A stretch of DNA of 29,251 bases, taken from positions 1 to 29,251 of the forward strand of contig JAUXAC010000013.1 in the NCBI GenBank assembly GCA_030615035.1, written 5' to 3'. The translations under genes and the position numbers were made by a program. The notes beneath the pieces are model-generated. The model saw nothing but the letters and a program-made list of their open reading frames with translations, did no database searches and was not told where the DNA came from. Position 1 is the stretch's first letter. Every line of letters begins with the position of its first letter. This DNA is from Dehalococcoidia bacterium. Lineage in GTDB: Bacteria; Chloroflexota; Dehalococcoidia; Dehalococcoidales; RBG-16-60-22. Positions 1 to 7,108 of this stretch are shown piece by piece.

Positions 1-168
1 TTCATAGATAAAGGCATCAGTCGGGCAAGCCTCGGCCCGTAGGCAGTCACCACACTCAACACATGTCTCCTGGTCAACTTCGGCGATATCATTCATATGA
101 ATGGCACCTAGCGGGCAATAAATCAGACAAATACCACAGGATGAACATAGTTCAGGGTCTATTCTCAT
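1..168 (-). CDS. Ferredoxin-type 2x[4Fe-4S] protein, C-terminus cut by window start
   Basis: Small iron-sulfur electron carrier, expected in the cytoplasm. The visible 56 residues hold a complete first cluster motif, CSSCGICLIYCP (residues 8-19), and a second, CVECGDCLRAEACP (36-49), the usual arrangement of bacterial-type ferredoxins. The reading frame is open to base 1, so the C-terminus is missing. The start ATG (168-166) has a GAGGAG ribosome site, and the TGA stop of the upstream thiamine-diphosphate enzyme overlaps that site (TGAGGAG). The two genes are therefore almost certainly one transcript with coupled translation. Inference: the ferredoxin is the redox partner of the thiamine enzyme or of an oxidoreductase subunit further left. 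The reading as a ferredoxin is firm; the partner is not known. Confidence 0.9.
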   Translation of the reverse strand, partial: MRIDPELCSSCGICLIYCPLGAIHMNDIAEVDQETCVECGDCLRAEACPTDAFIYE

Positions 169-177
169 TATTTCTCC

Positions 178-1881
178 TCAACCAAAAAGTTTCTTATAGT
201 ACTCCATCCTGCCAGCAACCTGAGGTGCCACAACAGTTTTATCAGGAATAACATTAATCACTGATGTCTTCCCTGAGTTAAAGGCTCTCTCAAGTGCCGG
301 CTTAAGCTGCTGTGGCTCAGTAACAAATTCAGTATGGCAGCCCATCTCGGCAAATATCTTGTCATACCTGATGTCGGGCAGCATACTCCAGTCACAATTC
401 TTTACGTCCGGTGGCAGGACTAAATGTTGTGCTGCATCGCCCATCCAGCTGCTGTTATTGTAAAGTAAATAGCATGCCGGGATTTTATAGTGGGCTGCGG
501 TCTCAATATCCCAACCGGCAATCCCCATGCCACCATCGCCCAAGAGGTCAACAACCTGCTTACCGGGTCTGGCTAATTGAGCACCCATGGCAATACCTAT
601 ACCGTGGCCAACACCACTCCAGGTGGCGCCGTCCAGCATCTGTCCGGCGAAGGAAGTCTTTATCTTGGCTGTTAAGAAGCCGGCCATGCTGAAAGAGTCC
701 AGAATAATAGTGGCATCCTTATCTAGAAAATCAACAAGCTCAGCCGCTAGAAAGTCGGGATGAATGGCCTTGTTATTGCGCACCTTGTCTACTGCTTCCT
801 TTGTCTTAGCCCTGTCAGCCTCCCTGAGTTTGTTGACTATATCCAGCCACTCACTTCTATCTGGCTTACCCTTCATTATGTCCTTGGCGCAGTCAATCAT
901 CTGCCGCAAAACCTGCTTGGGACTGCCAAAGATTGATACCTCGGTGGGCAGTCTGGTGGTTAGCTCCTCCATATCTTCAGATACCTGAATGTATCTGACA
1001 TTCTCTGCTGGATATCTCGGTGGCATGCCAAAGCCCTCAAGCATATTCATTCTCAAGCCGAAGATAGCGATCACATCAGCCTGCATCTGGATGGGTCTCC
1101 GGAAGCCGGCACCGAAGGCTAACGGATGGTCCTCAGGAACAGCACCCCTACCCATTCTTCTGGTGTACACCGGAATGCCAAGCAGCTCAACAAATTCCTT
1201 TAGTTCTTCTGACGCCTTAGACCAGTAAATACCATCACCACCAATGACTACCGGTTTTTTCGCTTCAAGCAACATGCGCACCGATTTTTCCACCATTTGT
1301 GGGTCACCAGCCGGCCGAGCCGGGTCAGCACAGCGCCCTTTTGGCAAGTAGCCTCGTAAGGAATCTTCATCCCCGGCTATTGCGCCTAGAATGTTAATCG
1401 GGAATTCAATAGCTACTGGTCCTGGTGGATAGGTTGTGGCATCCCGGAAAGCCTTCTGCATAAGGTAGGCAACCATAGAAGGGTCAACCAGGCGCTTGGT
1501 CCACTTGGTAAAATAGCCAGATAACGGTTCGGCATACGCCTCTTGGAAGGGACCCCAGCCGTCTTCTGAAGTGTCGTGCTGCCCTAGAAGACAAATAACC
1601 GGGCTCCTAGCTAGATAGGCCTGATACATAGCGGATATCATATTGCCAAAGCCAGGTCCGGCTGTGCCCATAGCCACTCCTGGTTTACCACTAGCTCTGG
1701 CCCAGCCATCAGCCATATAGACACCTGACTGCTCATGCCGCATGTGATAGCATTTTATTCCAGCCCTATCAATGGCTACCATAAGCTGCCAGACATGACC
1801 ACCATGAACACCGGCATACCATTCCACCCCCTCTTCTTTTAAAACCTTAGCTACTACACCCGCAACCTTAATCTCTGCCAT
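178..1881 (-). CDS. Thiamine-diphosphate-dependent enzyme (acetolactate synthase / 2-hydroxyacyl-CoA lyase / oxalyl-CoA decarboxylase superfamily)
   Basis: At 567 residues it has the normal length and three-domain layout of the acetolactate synthase-like family: N-terminal pyrimidine-binding domain, central domain, C-terminal diphosphate-binding domain. The catalytic glutamate that activates thiamine is visible in MRHEQSG (Glu50). The Mg/diphosphate motif starts at GDGG (448-451) and ends at NN (475-476), the usual spacing. The family carries out 2-oxoacid decarboxylation or carboligation, or cleaves 2-hydroxyacyl- or oxalyl-CoA; the sequence alone does not tell which. It is the first gene of a minus-strand pair with a ferredoxin, which is unusual for a true acetolactate synthase, and no ilvN small subunit is seen. 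The 466-bp upstream region can form a folded leader. I assign the superfamily confidently and leave the substrate open. Confidence 0.85.
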   Translation of the reverse strand: MAEIKVAGVVAKVLKEEGVEWYAGVHGGHVWQLMVAIDRAGIKCYHMRHEQSGVYMADGWARASGKPGVAMGTAGPGFGNMISAMYQAYLARSPVICLLGQHDTSEDGWGPFQEAYAEPLSGYFTKWTKRLVDPSMVAYLMQKAFRDATTYPPGPVAIEFPINILGAIAGDEDSLRGYLPKGRCADPARPAGDPQMVEKSVRMLLEAKKPVVIGGDGIYWSKASEELKEFVELLGIPVYTRRMGRGAVPEDHPLAFGAGFRRPIQMQADVIAIFGLRMNMLEGFGMPPRYPAENVRYIQVSEDMEELTTRLPTEVSIFGSPKQVLRQMIDCAKDIMKGKPDRSEWLDIVNKLREADRAKTKEAVDKVRNNKAIHPDFLAAELVDFLDKDATIILDSFSMAGFLTAKIKTSFAGQMLDGATWSGVGHGIGIAMGAQLARPGKQVVDLLGDGGMGIAGWDIETAAHYKIPACYLLYNNSSWMGDAAQHLVLPPDVKNCDWSMLPDIRYDKIFAEMGCHTEFVTEPQQLKPALERAFNSGKTSVINVIPDKTVVAPQVAGRMEYYKKLFG

Positions 1882-1920
1882 TTTCTGCCTCCATTGATTG
1901 CTTAATTAACAAAACCGATA

Positions 1921-1995
1921 GACCTAAAGGTCCTGCCACCTACGCTTTTTAATCGCTACTCTGATTAAAGCAAGCCACTAGAATCTGGGCAGGAC
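1921..1995 (-). promoter_or_regulatory. Possible structured mRNA leader of the thiamine-enzyme gene
   Basis: On the minus strand, 40-115 nt before the start codon, GTCCTGCC (complement of 1988-1995) can pair with GGCAGGAC (complement of 1930-1937). Between them lies a perfect 7-bp hairpin, TTTAATC/GATTAAA. Just downstream, GACC/GGTC (1921-1932) can form a second hairpin that shares bases with the first stem, so the two are partly mutually exclusive. I recognise no known riboswitch: no THI-box and no complete T-box signature. Attenuation is inference. Confidence 0.3.
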
Positions 1996-2189
1996 TTAAA
2001 CTACTGATACCAACTTATCACTCCCCTTTCGCATTCTCACACGGAACTAAATACTTGGTTAAATACTGAGAAGAGAATACTTGAGGTACCAGCCACCTCA
2101 GCCACCCTAATTAAACCAAAGAAACCATAAAGCACTCCAAAAGTTGGCTATTTTTCAGCCCGCTTCGCAAAAAGATTACAACACTACCC

Positions 2190-2222
2190 CTCCCTCTGTC
2201 AAACACAGGGAGAACTTTTTTT
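2190..2222 (+). terminator. Terminator-like hairpin upstream of xer
   Basis: An eight-pair stem with two single-base bulges (left arm 2190-2199, right arm 2205-2212, five-base loop) is followed by seven T (2216-2222). It points along the plus strand, yet no plus-strand gene lies to its left. It would therefore end a short non-coding or leader transcript, or act as an attenuator before xer. Confidence 0.4.
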
Positions 2223-2347
2223 AACTAAATCCCAGCCCTTTTCTGGGGCGGATAATTTCTCTCACGCAAGCATATTTGTTTTGCTGGGCTGAAATTTATT
2301 TTTAGTTATGTTAAAATAAATCATAGATTATCTAGTAGTGAGGAGAC

Positions 2348-3259
2348 ATGCTGAGAGAGGCTATTAATAGTTTTTTAAACTATCTGACTGTGGAGAAGGG
2401 CTTTTCTGAGAACACGGTAGCTGCTTATCATAATGACTTATATCAGTTAGCTAGCTTTGTTGAGGAAGAGGCTACTAAGCGTGGCTTTATTCCTTTGTGG
2501 ACTAGTTTTGGTCGGCAAGGGATGCTAAGCTATCTGCTTAATCTCAAGGAGATGAACTATGCGGCTACTACGGCGGCTCGCAAAGTGGCTGCTGCCAAGT
2601 CTTTCTTCAGCTTTATGGTGGCTGAGGGCAATATAAAGGATAACCCGACACTGAATGTGACTTCACCTAGGGTGGGGAAGTCATTACCTAGGCCTATCTC
2701 AATTAGCCAGGTTCGCCGTTTGTTAGAACAACCGACCAAGCTGTCTACACTGGAAGCAAAGAGGGATAGGGCAATGCTGGAGTTACTGTATGCCAGTGGC
2801 ATGAGGGTGAGCGAGTTAGTATCCTTGAACCTGGGTGATATAGATACAGAAGGTAATTATGTGCGCTGCTTTGGTAAAGGACATAAAGAGCGGCTTATCC
2901 CTATTTATAAACAAGCTGCTTTGGCGGTAGAAGAATATGTAAAAGAAGCTCGTCCTCATCTATCACATAACGATGCTGAGCAGGCTTTGTTCCTTAATCG
3001 CCGTGGTGACAGACTAACCAGGCAAGGCCTTTGGCAAATATTAAAAGGTTATGCTAAATCAGCCGGGTTGGATAAAGAGATTACGCCTCACACCCTGAGA
3101 CATAGCTTTGCTACTCATATGCTAAACGGTGGGGCTGACCTGAGGTCGGTTCAGGAACTACTGGGTCACGCCAATATCTCTACTACCCAAGTTTATACTC
3201 ATCTTACTACTGAACATGTTCGGCGCACCTATGAAAGGTCCCACCCAAGGGCTAAGTAG
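2348..3259 (+). CDS. Tyrosine recombinase, XerC/XerD family
   Basis: Site-specific recombinase that resolves chromosome dimers at dif with FtsK, or a close relative. Its 303 residues are the normal Xer length. An N-terminal SAM-like DNA-binding domain (about 4-90) precedes the catalytic domain (about 115-300). The full catalytic set is visible: Arg153 (ASGMRVSEL), Lys177 (GKGHKER), His248 and Arg251 (HTLRHSF), His274 (LGHANIS) and the nucleophile Tyr283 (VYTHL). The tail after Tyr is short, as in Xer proteins rather than phage integrases. The start ATG has GAGGAG seven bases upstream. It leads a plus-strand run of six genes. No phage or island genes sit next to it, so a housekeeping role is likelier than a mobile one. 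Whether it is XerC, XerD or a solo XerA-like enzyme cannot be told here. Confidence 0.9.
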   Translation: MLREAINSFLNYLTVEKGFSENTVAAYHNDLYQLASFVEEEATKRGFIPLWTSFGRQGMLSYLLNLKEMNYAATTAARKVAAAKSFFSFMVAEGNIKDNPTLNVTSPRVGKSLPRPISISQVRRLLEQPTKLSTLEAKRDRAMLELLYASGMRVSELVSLNLGDIDTEGNYVRCFGKGHKERLIPIYKQAALAVEEYVKEARPHLSHNDAEQALFLNRRGDRLTRQGLWQILKGYAKSAGLDKEITPHTLRHSFATHMLNGGADLRSVQELLGHANISTTQVYTHLTTEHVRRTYERSHPRAK

Positions 3260-3300
3260 TATGGGTGAGGTTTGTAAAAACTCCAATATAGAGGTTCCAG

Positions 3301-3588
3301 ATGCCTAGTAAATCACAACGCAGCAGAAGGAAGCGTTCTTCCAAAGGTAAAAAGAAGAAAAGCAGGCGAAGCCCTCCGGTTATAGTTTCCCAGCAGCAAG
3401 CAGCTACTCAAACCTATGAGCCTGTTGCCCCTCCCAAGGTGGCTGCTCCTTCGGCAAGTGCACCAACTCCAATGCCGGTGCTGACTGCTGTTCGGCATCC
3501 CTACATACTTACTGAGTTACGAAGAATCGGTATTCTAGCCGGGGTAATGTTGGCTATTCTTGTGGTGCTAGTCTTGGTTTTATCCTAA
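3301..3588 (+). CDS. Small basic tail-anchored membrane protein, unknown function
   Basis: A 95-residue protein not assigned to a family. Residues 1-25 are extremely basic (runs such as RRKRSSKGKKKK), 26-65 form a Pro/Ala/Gln-rich low-complexity linker, and 75-94 are one strongly hydrophobic helix at the extreme C-terminus. This predicts a single-pass protein with a cytoplasmic basic tail, possibly touching nucleic acid, ribosomes or anionic lipid. A GAGG lies about seven bases before the ATG. It is 41 bp after xer and 26 bp before pcm, so it is probably co-transcribed. Low-complexity sequence gives little homology to work with; that it is a real gene is supported by its position, ribosome site and coherent membrane segment. 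Confidence 0.65.
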   Translation: MPSKSQRSRRKRSSKGKKKKSRRSPPVIVSQQQAATQTYEPVAPPKVAAPSASAPTPMPVLTAVRHPYILTELRRIGILAGVMLAILVVLVLVLS

Positions 3589-3614
3589 CCTTGTCCTGGC
3601 AAGGAGTGTCCATT

Positions 3615-4250
3615 ATGGACTTCGAAGCAGCAAGAGCCAGGTTAATTGAGCACCTTAGTGCCGAGATTAAAGATAAGCGGGTATTAGCCGTTATGGCCCA
3701 TATACCCCGGGAACGTTTCGTGCCACCAGAAAGTCGGCACTTGGCCTATGAAGATATTCCACTGCCTATCGGGTTGGAGCAGACAATTTCACAACCTTTT
3801 ATTATTGCTCTTATGACCGAGGCACTGGAACTTACTGGCAGTGAAAAAGTGCTGGAAATAGGCACCGGCAGTGGCTATCAGGCAGCTATTCTTGCTGAGT
3901 TAGCCGGGTTAGTGATTACAGTAGAGCGTTTGGCCCCTTTGGCTAAGGCAGCCAAGCACGTACTGAAAAGCCTGGGCTACAGTAATATTGAGATACACCT
4001 TGCTGAGGAAACCCTGGGGTGGCTGGGGGGGGCACCCTATGATGCCATAATGGTTACCGCTGGTGCGCCAAGGGTGCCGCCTGACCTTCTAGCTCAATTA
4101 GCCATTGGTGGACGGATGATAATTCCGGTGGGGTCCCGCTACTTGCAGGAATTATGTAAAATCACCAAACATAAAAAGAAGAATAAAGTTCAGAATTTAG
4201 GTGGCTGCCGCTTTGTCTCCCTTATCGGCAAGAATGCCTGGGAAGAATAA
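3615..4250 (+). CDS. pcm: Protein-L-isoaspartate O-methyltransferase
   Basis: Repairs damaged proteins by methylating L-isoaspartyl residues with S-adenosylmethionine, in the cytoplasm. The family hallmarks are all present: IPRERFVPP near the N-terminus, YEDIPLPIG followed by QTISQPFI, the SAM-binding motif VLEIGTGSGYQ, and a GGRMIIPVG-type segment near the end. I start it at the ATG at 3615 because AAGGAG (3601-3606) lies eight bases upstream. An in-frame TTG at 3591 would add eight residues but has no ribosome site. The resulting 211 residues are typical of the family. It lies within the xer-led gene run, 26 bp from the gene before and 25 bp from the one after. Confidence 0.93.
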   Translation: MDFEAARARLIEHLSAEIKDKRVLAVMAHIPRERFVPPESRHLAYEDIPLPIGLEQTISQPFIIALMTEALELTGSEKVLEIGTGSGYQAAILAELAGLVITVERLAPLAKAAKHVLKSLGYSNIEIHLAEETLGWLGGAPYDAIMVTAGAPRVPPDLLAQLAIGGRMIIPVGSRYLQELCKITKHKKKNKVQNLGGCRFVSLIGKNAWEE

Positions 4251-4275
4251 AAAGTCTGGGTATAAGGAGATAATA

Positions 4276-4821
4276 TTGGAAGTTCTGGAAGTAATTAGAA
4301 CCAGGAGAAGTATTCGTAAGTATAAGACTGACCCGATAGATGACAAAACTTTAGAGACGGTTCTGGAAGCTGCCCGTTGGGCACCGTCCTGGGCTAATAC
4401 CCAATGCTGGCGATTTATCGTGGTGCGGGATGGCGACATAAAAAGTAGACTTGCCAACACCTTAAGTGCCACTAATCCAGCCATGGATGCCATTAGAAAT
4501 GCGCCAGTGGTAATTGCAGCCTGCGCTGAGCTGGGTAAATCAGGTTACGATAATGGAGTGCCAGCCACGGATAAGGGTGACTGGTTTATGTTTGATGTGG
4601 CGTTAGCCATGCAAAACCTGGTATTAGCTGCCCACTCGCTGGGGTTGGCCACAGTGCATGTCGGGGATTTTGATGCCAAAAAAGCGGCCAACATTTTAGA
4701 GGTACCTGAGGGTTATTGTGTAGTGGAGATAACTCCCCTTGGTTACCCCGACCAGGTACGTAACCCGAGACCAAGAAAAGAACTTGCTGAAATTGTCTTT
4801 TATGATAAATACGGGCGCTAA
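4276..4821 (+). CDS. Nitroreductase-family flavoprotein
   Basis: FMN-dependent NAD(P)H oxidoreductase of the nitroreductase fold; the physiological substrate is unknown. The N-terminus has the family pattern VLEVIRTRRSIRKYK (FMN phosphate contacts), then AARWAPSWANTQCWRFIVV, and later QNLVLAAHSLGLATVHVG. The length of 182 residues suits a single-domain member. I choose the TTG at 4276 as start: AAGGAG (4264-4269) lies six bases upstream and the family sequence begins immediately. The longer ATG-initiated frame from 4201 would run through the end of pcm with unrelated residues. Members in anaerobes often serve in quinone, nitro-compound or flavin metabolism, and nothing nearby narrows this down. 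Confidence 0.85.
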   Translation: MEVLEVIRTRRSIRKYKTDPIDDKTLETVLEAARWAPSWANTQCWRFIVVRDGDIKSRLANTLSATNPAMDAIRNAPVVIAACAELGKSGYDNGVPATDKGDWFMFDVALAMQNLVLAAHSLGLATVHVGDFDAKKAANILEVPEGYCVVEITPLGYPDQVRNPRPRKELAEIVFYDKYGR

Positions 4822-4839
4822 TCAGGAGAGGCTACTTAT

Positions 4840-5388
4840 ATGAGCTATAAAAGGTGGATATTCGTTGCTATTGGTTTATTTGGTGTCGGTATTGCCTCAG
4901 GTTTGGTGACGCCGGTTAGCACCGCCGAACTTTTTAGTGAAGACTTGGCTGCCATTAGAGAGCTGGCGGCTATCTTAGGCCCGTTCCAAATAACCACTGC
5001 CATATTTATCTTTCTTAAGAATGTTTCCGCCCTGCTGATAAGCTTCGTATTCAGTCCAATTCTTTGCCTGGTACCTATCTTGGCTTTAACTGCCAATGGC
5101 TGGCTTATCTCCTTCATCTCGGTAGCTGTAGTGCAGGAAGAATCACTCGGTGTTTTATTGGCTGGTTTACTACCTCACGGCATTTTTGAACTCCCGGCTC
5201 TAATCATGGGTGAGGCAGCAGCTCTTAGCTTCGGTGCACTAACAATAGTAGCCCTAGTCTCAAAGAATAAGAAGGATTTACTACTGGCCGGCCTGAAACA
5301 GAATTTAAGGTATCTCCTGATAGCCTGCACCTTGCTTCTGCCAGCAGCTATCATTGAGACATATGTTACGCCATTGTTTCTAACCTAA
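4840..5388 (+). CDS. SpoIIM-like (stage II sporulation protein M family) membrane protein
   Basis: A polytopic membrane protein of 182 residues with about five hydrophobic segments. The family signature is clear in the middle: GLLPHGIFELPALIMGEAAALSFG (about residues 110-135). In Bacillus, SpoIIM belongs to the engulfment complex, but the family is widespread in non-sporulating bacteria and archaea, where its role is unknown. No sporulation genes are present in this window, so the name should be read as a family label only. An AGGAG stands before the ATG. It is 18 bp after the nitroreductase and 18 bp before the DUF350-like gene, pointing to one operon. Confidence 0.8.
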   Translation: MSYKRWIFVAIGLFGVGIASGLVTPVSTAELFSEDLAAIRELAAILGPFQITTAIFIFLKNVSALLISFVFSPILCLVPILALTANGWLISFISVAVVQEESLGVLLAGLLPHGIFELPALIMGEAAALSFGALTIVALVSKNKKDLLLAGLKQNLRYLLIACTLLLPAAIIETYVTPLFLT

Positions 5389-5406
5389 TATGAAGGAGGA
5401 TATTCT

Positions 5407-5892
5407 ATGAACGAGCTAGGTTTAGCGGTTCCCTTCTGGCTGATGGTGCTAATATGGATGGCCAGAACCGTATGGCTGGTCCTTATCTGTACTATTTTTG
5501 CCTGGCTTGGAGTTAGGGCGCTGGATGCTCTTACCCCGCATATTCCTCACCGCCAGCGCATAGGAGAGAGTCCGGTTGCCACCGGGCTATTCATTGCTGG
5601 TTTTTTTATCCTAGTCGGTCTTGTCATCCACGGGGCTATTACCGCACCAACTGTGGTTGGCGGCCCACTACTCGGATACTTTTTTGATTTTAGAAGGCTA
5701 GGGCTGCTAGCAATAAGTTTCCTAGTAAGTATGCTTGTAGGGATAGCCCTTTTCTACTTTCTTGATAAGCTAACACCCAAAATACCCTTTGCCAGCATTG
5801 ATCAGGCTCCGGTGGCGGTGGGTATTCATGTCTTTGGCTATCTCGTTTTCTTTGGCTTGATACTCCATGCGGCACTAACTACACCATTATGA
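5407..5892 (+). CDS. Duplicated DUF350-like inner-membrane protein
   Basis: A 161-residue membrane protein with four hydrophobic helices built from an internal duplication. Residues about 38-80 (LDALTPHIP, then ESPVATGLFIAG, VGLVIHGAITAP) align with 118-160 (LDKLTPKIP, QAPVAVGIHVFG, FGLILHAALTTP). The pattern of LD-LTP, then PVAxG, then LxxHAA resembles the DUF350 (UPF0719) family, whose function is unknown. A near-perfect ribosome site, AAGGAGGA, precedes the ATG, so it is probably translated strongly. It is the last gene of the xer-led run, and a hairpin-rich repeat begins right at its stop codon and may act as terminator. The family reading is moderately sure; the internal repeat is seen directly. 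Confidence 0.7.
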   Translation: MNELGLAVPFWLMVLIWMARTVWLVLICTIFAWLGVRALDALTPHIPHRQRIGESPVATGLFIAGFFILVGLVIHGAITAPTVVGGPLLGYFFDFRRLGLLAISFLVSMLVGIALFYFLDKLTPKIPFASIDQAPVAVGIHVFGYLVFFGLILHAALTTPL

Positions 5893-5904
5893 AATATTGG
5901 GTTA

Positions 5905-6206
5905 TTATATTAACCTCACCCCCTTTGTCCCCCTCTCCTTAAAAAGGAGAGGGGGAAGAATAGTAGAAGAGAGACTTCGCCTCTCTTTAACTCTCCCTTA
6001 ATATCTCTCTCCTTAAAAGGAGAGGGGGAGGAAATAAAGAAAGAGGGGCTAACGCCCCTCTTAAACACCTGGTAAATATTGGTTTTCAAAAGGAGAAGGA
6101 AATAAAAAGAAAAGAGAGGCCTAATGCTCTTCCTAGACTTCCTACGGTCTCCGAAAATGAGAAAGAAAGGGATAGTTCCTGATAGGCGCTCCCTGTGAGG
6201 TATTTC
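5905..6206. repeat. MITE-like hairpin repeat, copy A (long, right half degenerate)
   Basis: Non-coding, and it fills the whole gap between two genes. From the left it contains ACCTCACCCCCTTT (about 5911 on), a hairpin with CCCCCTCTCC/GGAGAGGGGG arms (about 5929-5955), and an AGAGAG-CTTCG-CTCTCT hairpin (about 5968-5987). A second CTCTCC/GGAGAG hairpin and an AGAGGGGC/GCCCCTCT hairpin follow. Beyond about 6070 the similarity to the other copies fades, but GTGAGG reappears at the right end (6195-6200), where it serves as ribosome site for the next gene. It is probably a transcription terminator in both directions. Confidence 0.7.
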
Positions 6207-6207
6207 C

Positions 6208-7032
6208 ATGAAGACGGCTAAGGTTGTAGTAAGCTTGATACTGGTATTGCTAGCCGGGTTAACGGCTACTGGTTATGCTTCGGCAACTCCATCGGAAGGT
6301 TTCCGCGAGGTAAATGGTGACATATTTGATGACTGGGGAATAAGTAGAACCAGAGCCGCCGGCGAAGACGGCTTTTACCAGATATCCAGGACAGGGTTCC
6401 GGCCGGTTATAACCTTTGAGAGCCTGGGAGAAGAGGTCAACTTGGCCTACAGTTTGGGTAAGCAGATGGCTGATAAATACCCGGACCAACTACAAAGAGC
6501 CGAGAAGATATTTTACTTTGTGCGGGATAGAGTAAACTATACCGCAGATATAGACCAGTTTAAGCATGATGAGTTCGCCCAAAATGCCGATGAGTTAGCG
6601 ACTACTATCCAACAGAATGGAGTTGCGCATGGTGATTGTGAAGATAGTGCTGTATTACTAGCCGTTATGTATAAAGGTGCCGGGTACCGTTCATCTATAA
6701 TAGTCGGCGAGGGTCATACCGCTGCCATGGTTTACCTACCCGAGTATAAAAAGGCTTCAGTTTTTGAGCTGGGGGGTGAGTCAGGCTGGGTCTGGGCTGA
6801 GGCAACAGGTAAAAACAACCCATTTGGGTGGGTACCTAAAGAGTTCATTAATGTCAAGCTAGCTGCCTACGAAATATCCGAAGAGGCCATAGCCCCAGCC
6901 AAAAAAACCACCGCGCCTGTAACTGCAGTTACCAAAACTGGTGGGGGCAGCTCATCCCGCCCATTTCCATTCTTTGGCATAATTGGTCTACTATGGTTTA
7001 TGTCCCTGTTTAGAAGAAGGCGTGCCCGCTAA
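6208..7032 (+). CDS. Secreted, C-terminally anchored transglutaminase-like protein
   Basis: A 274-residue exported protein. Residues 1-26 are a signal peptide (lysines, hydrophobic core, ASA-type end). The central region carries a transglutaminase/cysteine-protease-like core with a likely triad: Cys144 in HGDCEDSAVLL, His170 in EGHTAAMV and Glu198 in WVWAEATG. A Lys/Thr/Pro and Gly/Ser linker (230-250) leads to a hydrophobic helix (252-268) and a terminal RRRRAR cluster, the layout of a C-terminal membrane anchor or protein-sorting signal. Members of this superfamily act as proteases or crosslinking enzymes at the cell surface; which applies here is unknown. The start ATG uses GTGAGG contributed by the end of the upstream repeat. 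Confidence 0.75.
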   Translation: MKTAKVVVSLILVLLAGLTATGYASATPSEGFREVNGDIFDDWGISRTRAAGEDGFYQISRTGFRPVITFESLGEEVNLAYSLGKQMADKYPDQLQRAEKIFYFVRDRVNYTADIDQFKHDEFAQNADELATTIQQNGVAHGDCEDSAVLLAVMYKGAGYRSSIIVGEGHTAAMVYLPEYKKASVFELGGESGWVWAEATGKNNPFGWVPKEFINVKLAAYEISEEAIAPAKKTTAPVTAVTKTGGGSSSRPFPFFGIIGLLWFMSLFRRRRAR

Positions 7033-7043
7033 ACCCAACCAAC

Positions 7044-7073
7044 TTGCCGTGTCCACTTAACTGTGAGTATAAT
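7044..7073 (+). promoter_or_regulatory. Promoter for the EF-G-like gene
   Basis: A -35 TTGCCG (7044-7049) and a perfect -10 TATAAT (7068-7073) are 18 bases apart. Transcription would start near 7080, about 30 bases before the ATG at 7109. Confidence 0.55.
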
Positions 7074-7108
7074 AGTGCCGAATAATCTCTAGAGAGTAGG
7101 TAATTTAT

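Larger units (their letters stand above)
1882..2347. other. 466-bp divergent intergenic region
   Basis: It separates the divergent thiamine enzyme and xer genes. It holds the folded leader on the minus strand, a plus-strand terminator-like hairpin near 2190-2222, and a 9-bp inverted repeat (TTTCAGCCC at 2153-2161, GGGCTGAAA at 2286-2294). Next to the xer start is an AT-rich stretch with a possible -10 TAAAAT (2312-2317) but no good -35. I see no convincing gene in it. Confidence 0.6.

Noticed and set aside
1882..2140. T-box riboswitch upstream of the thiamine enzyme (AGGGTGGCTGAGG on the minus strand)
   Set aside because: The required core continuing to GGNACCGCG is not present, and there is no terminator between it and the gene.
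4840..5388. Evidence of sporulation from the SpoIIM-like gene
   Set aside because: The family is common in non-sporulating bacteria and archaea, and no other sporulation gene is in the window.
5916..6209. 97-codon minus-strand open frame in the gap after the DUF350-like gene
   Set aside because: It lies entirely in repeat copy A, and its sequence is explained by the hairpin-rich non-coding repeat.
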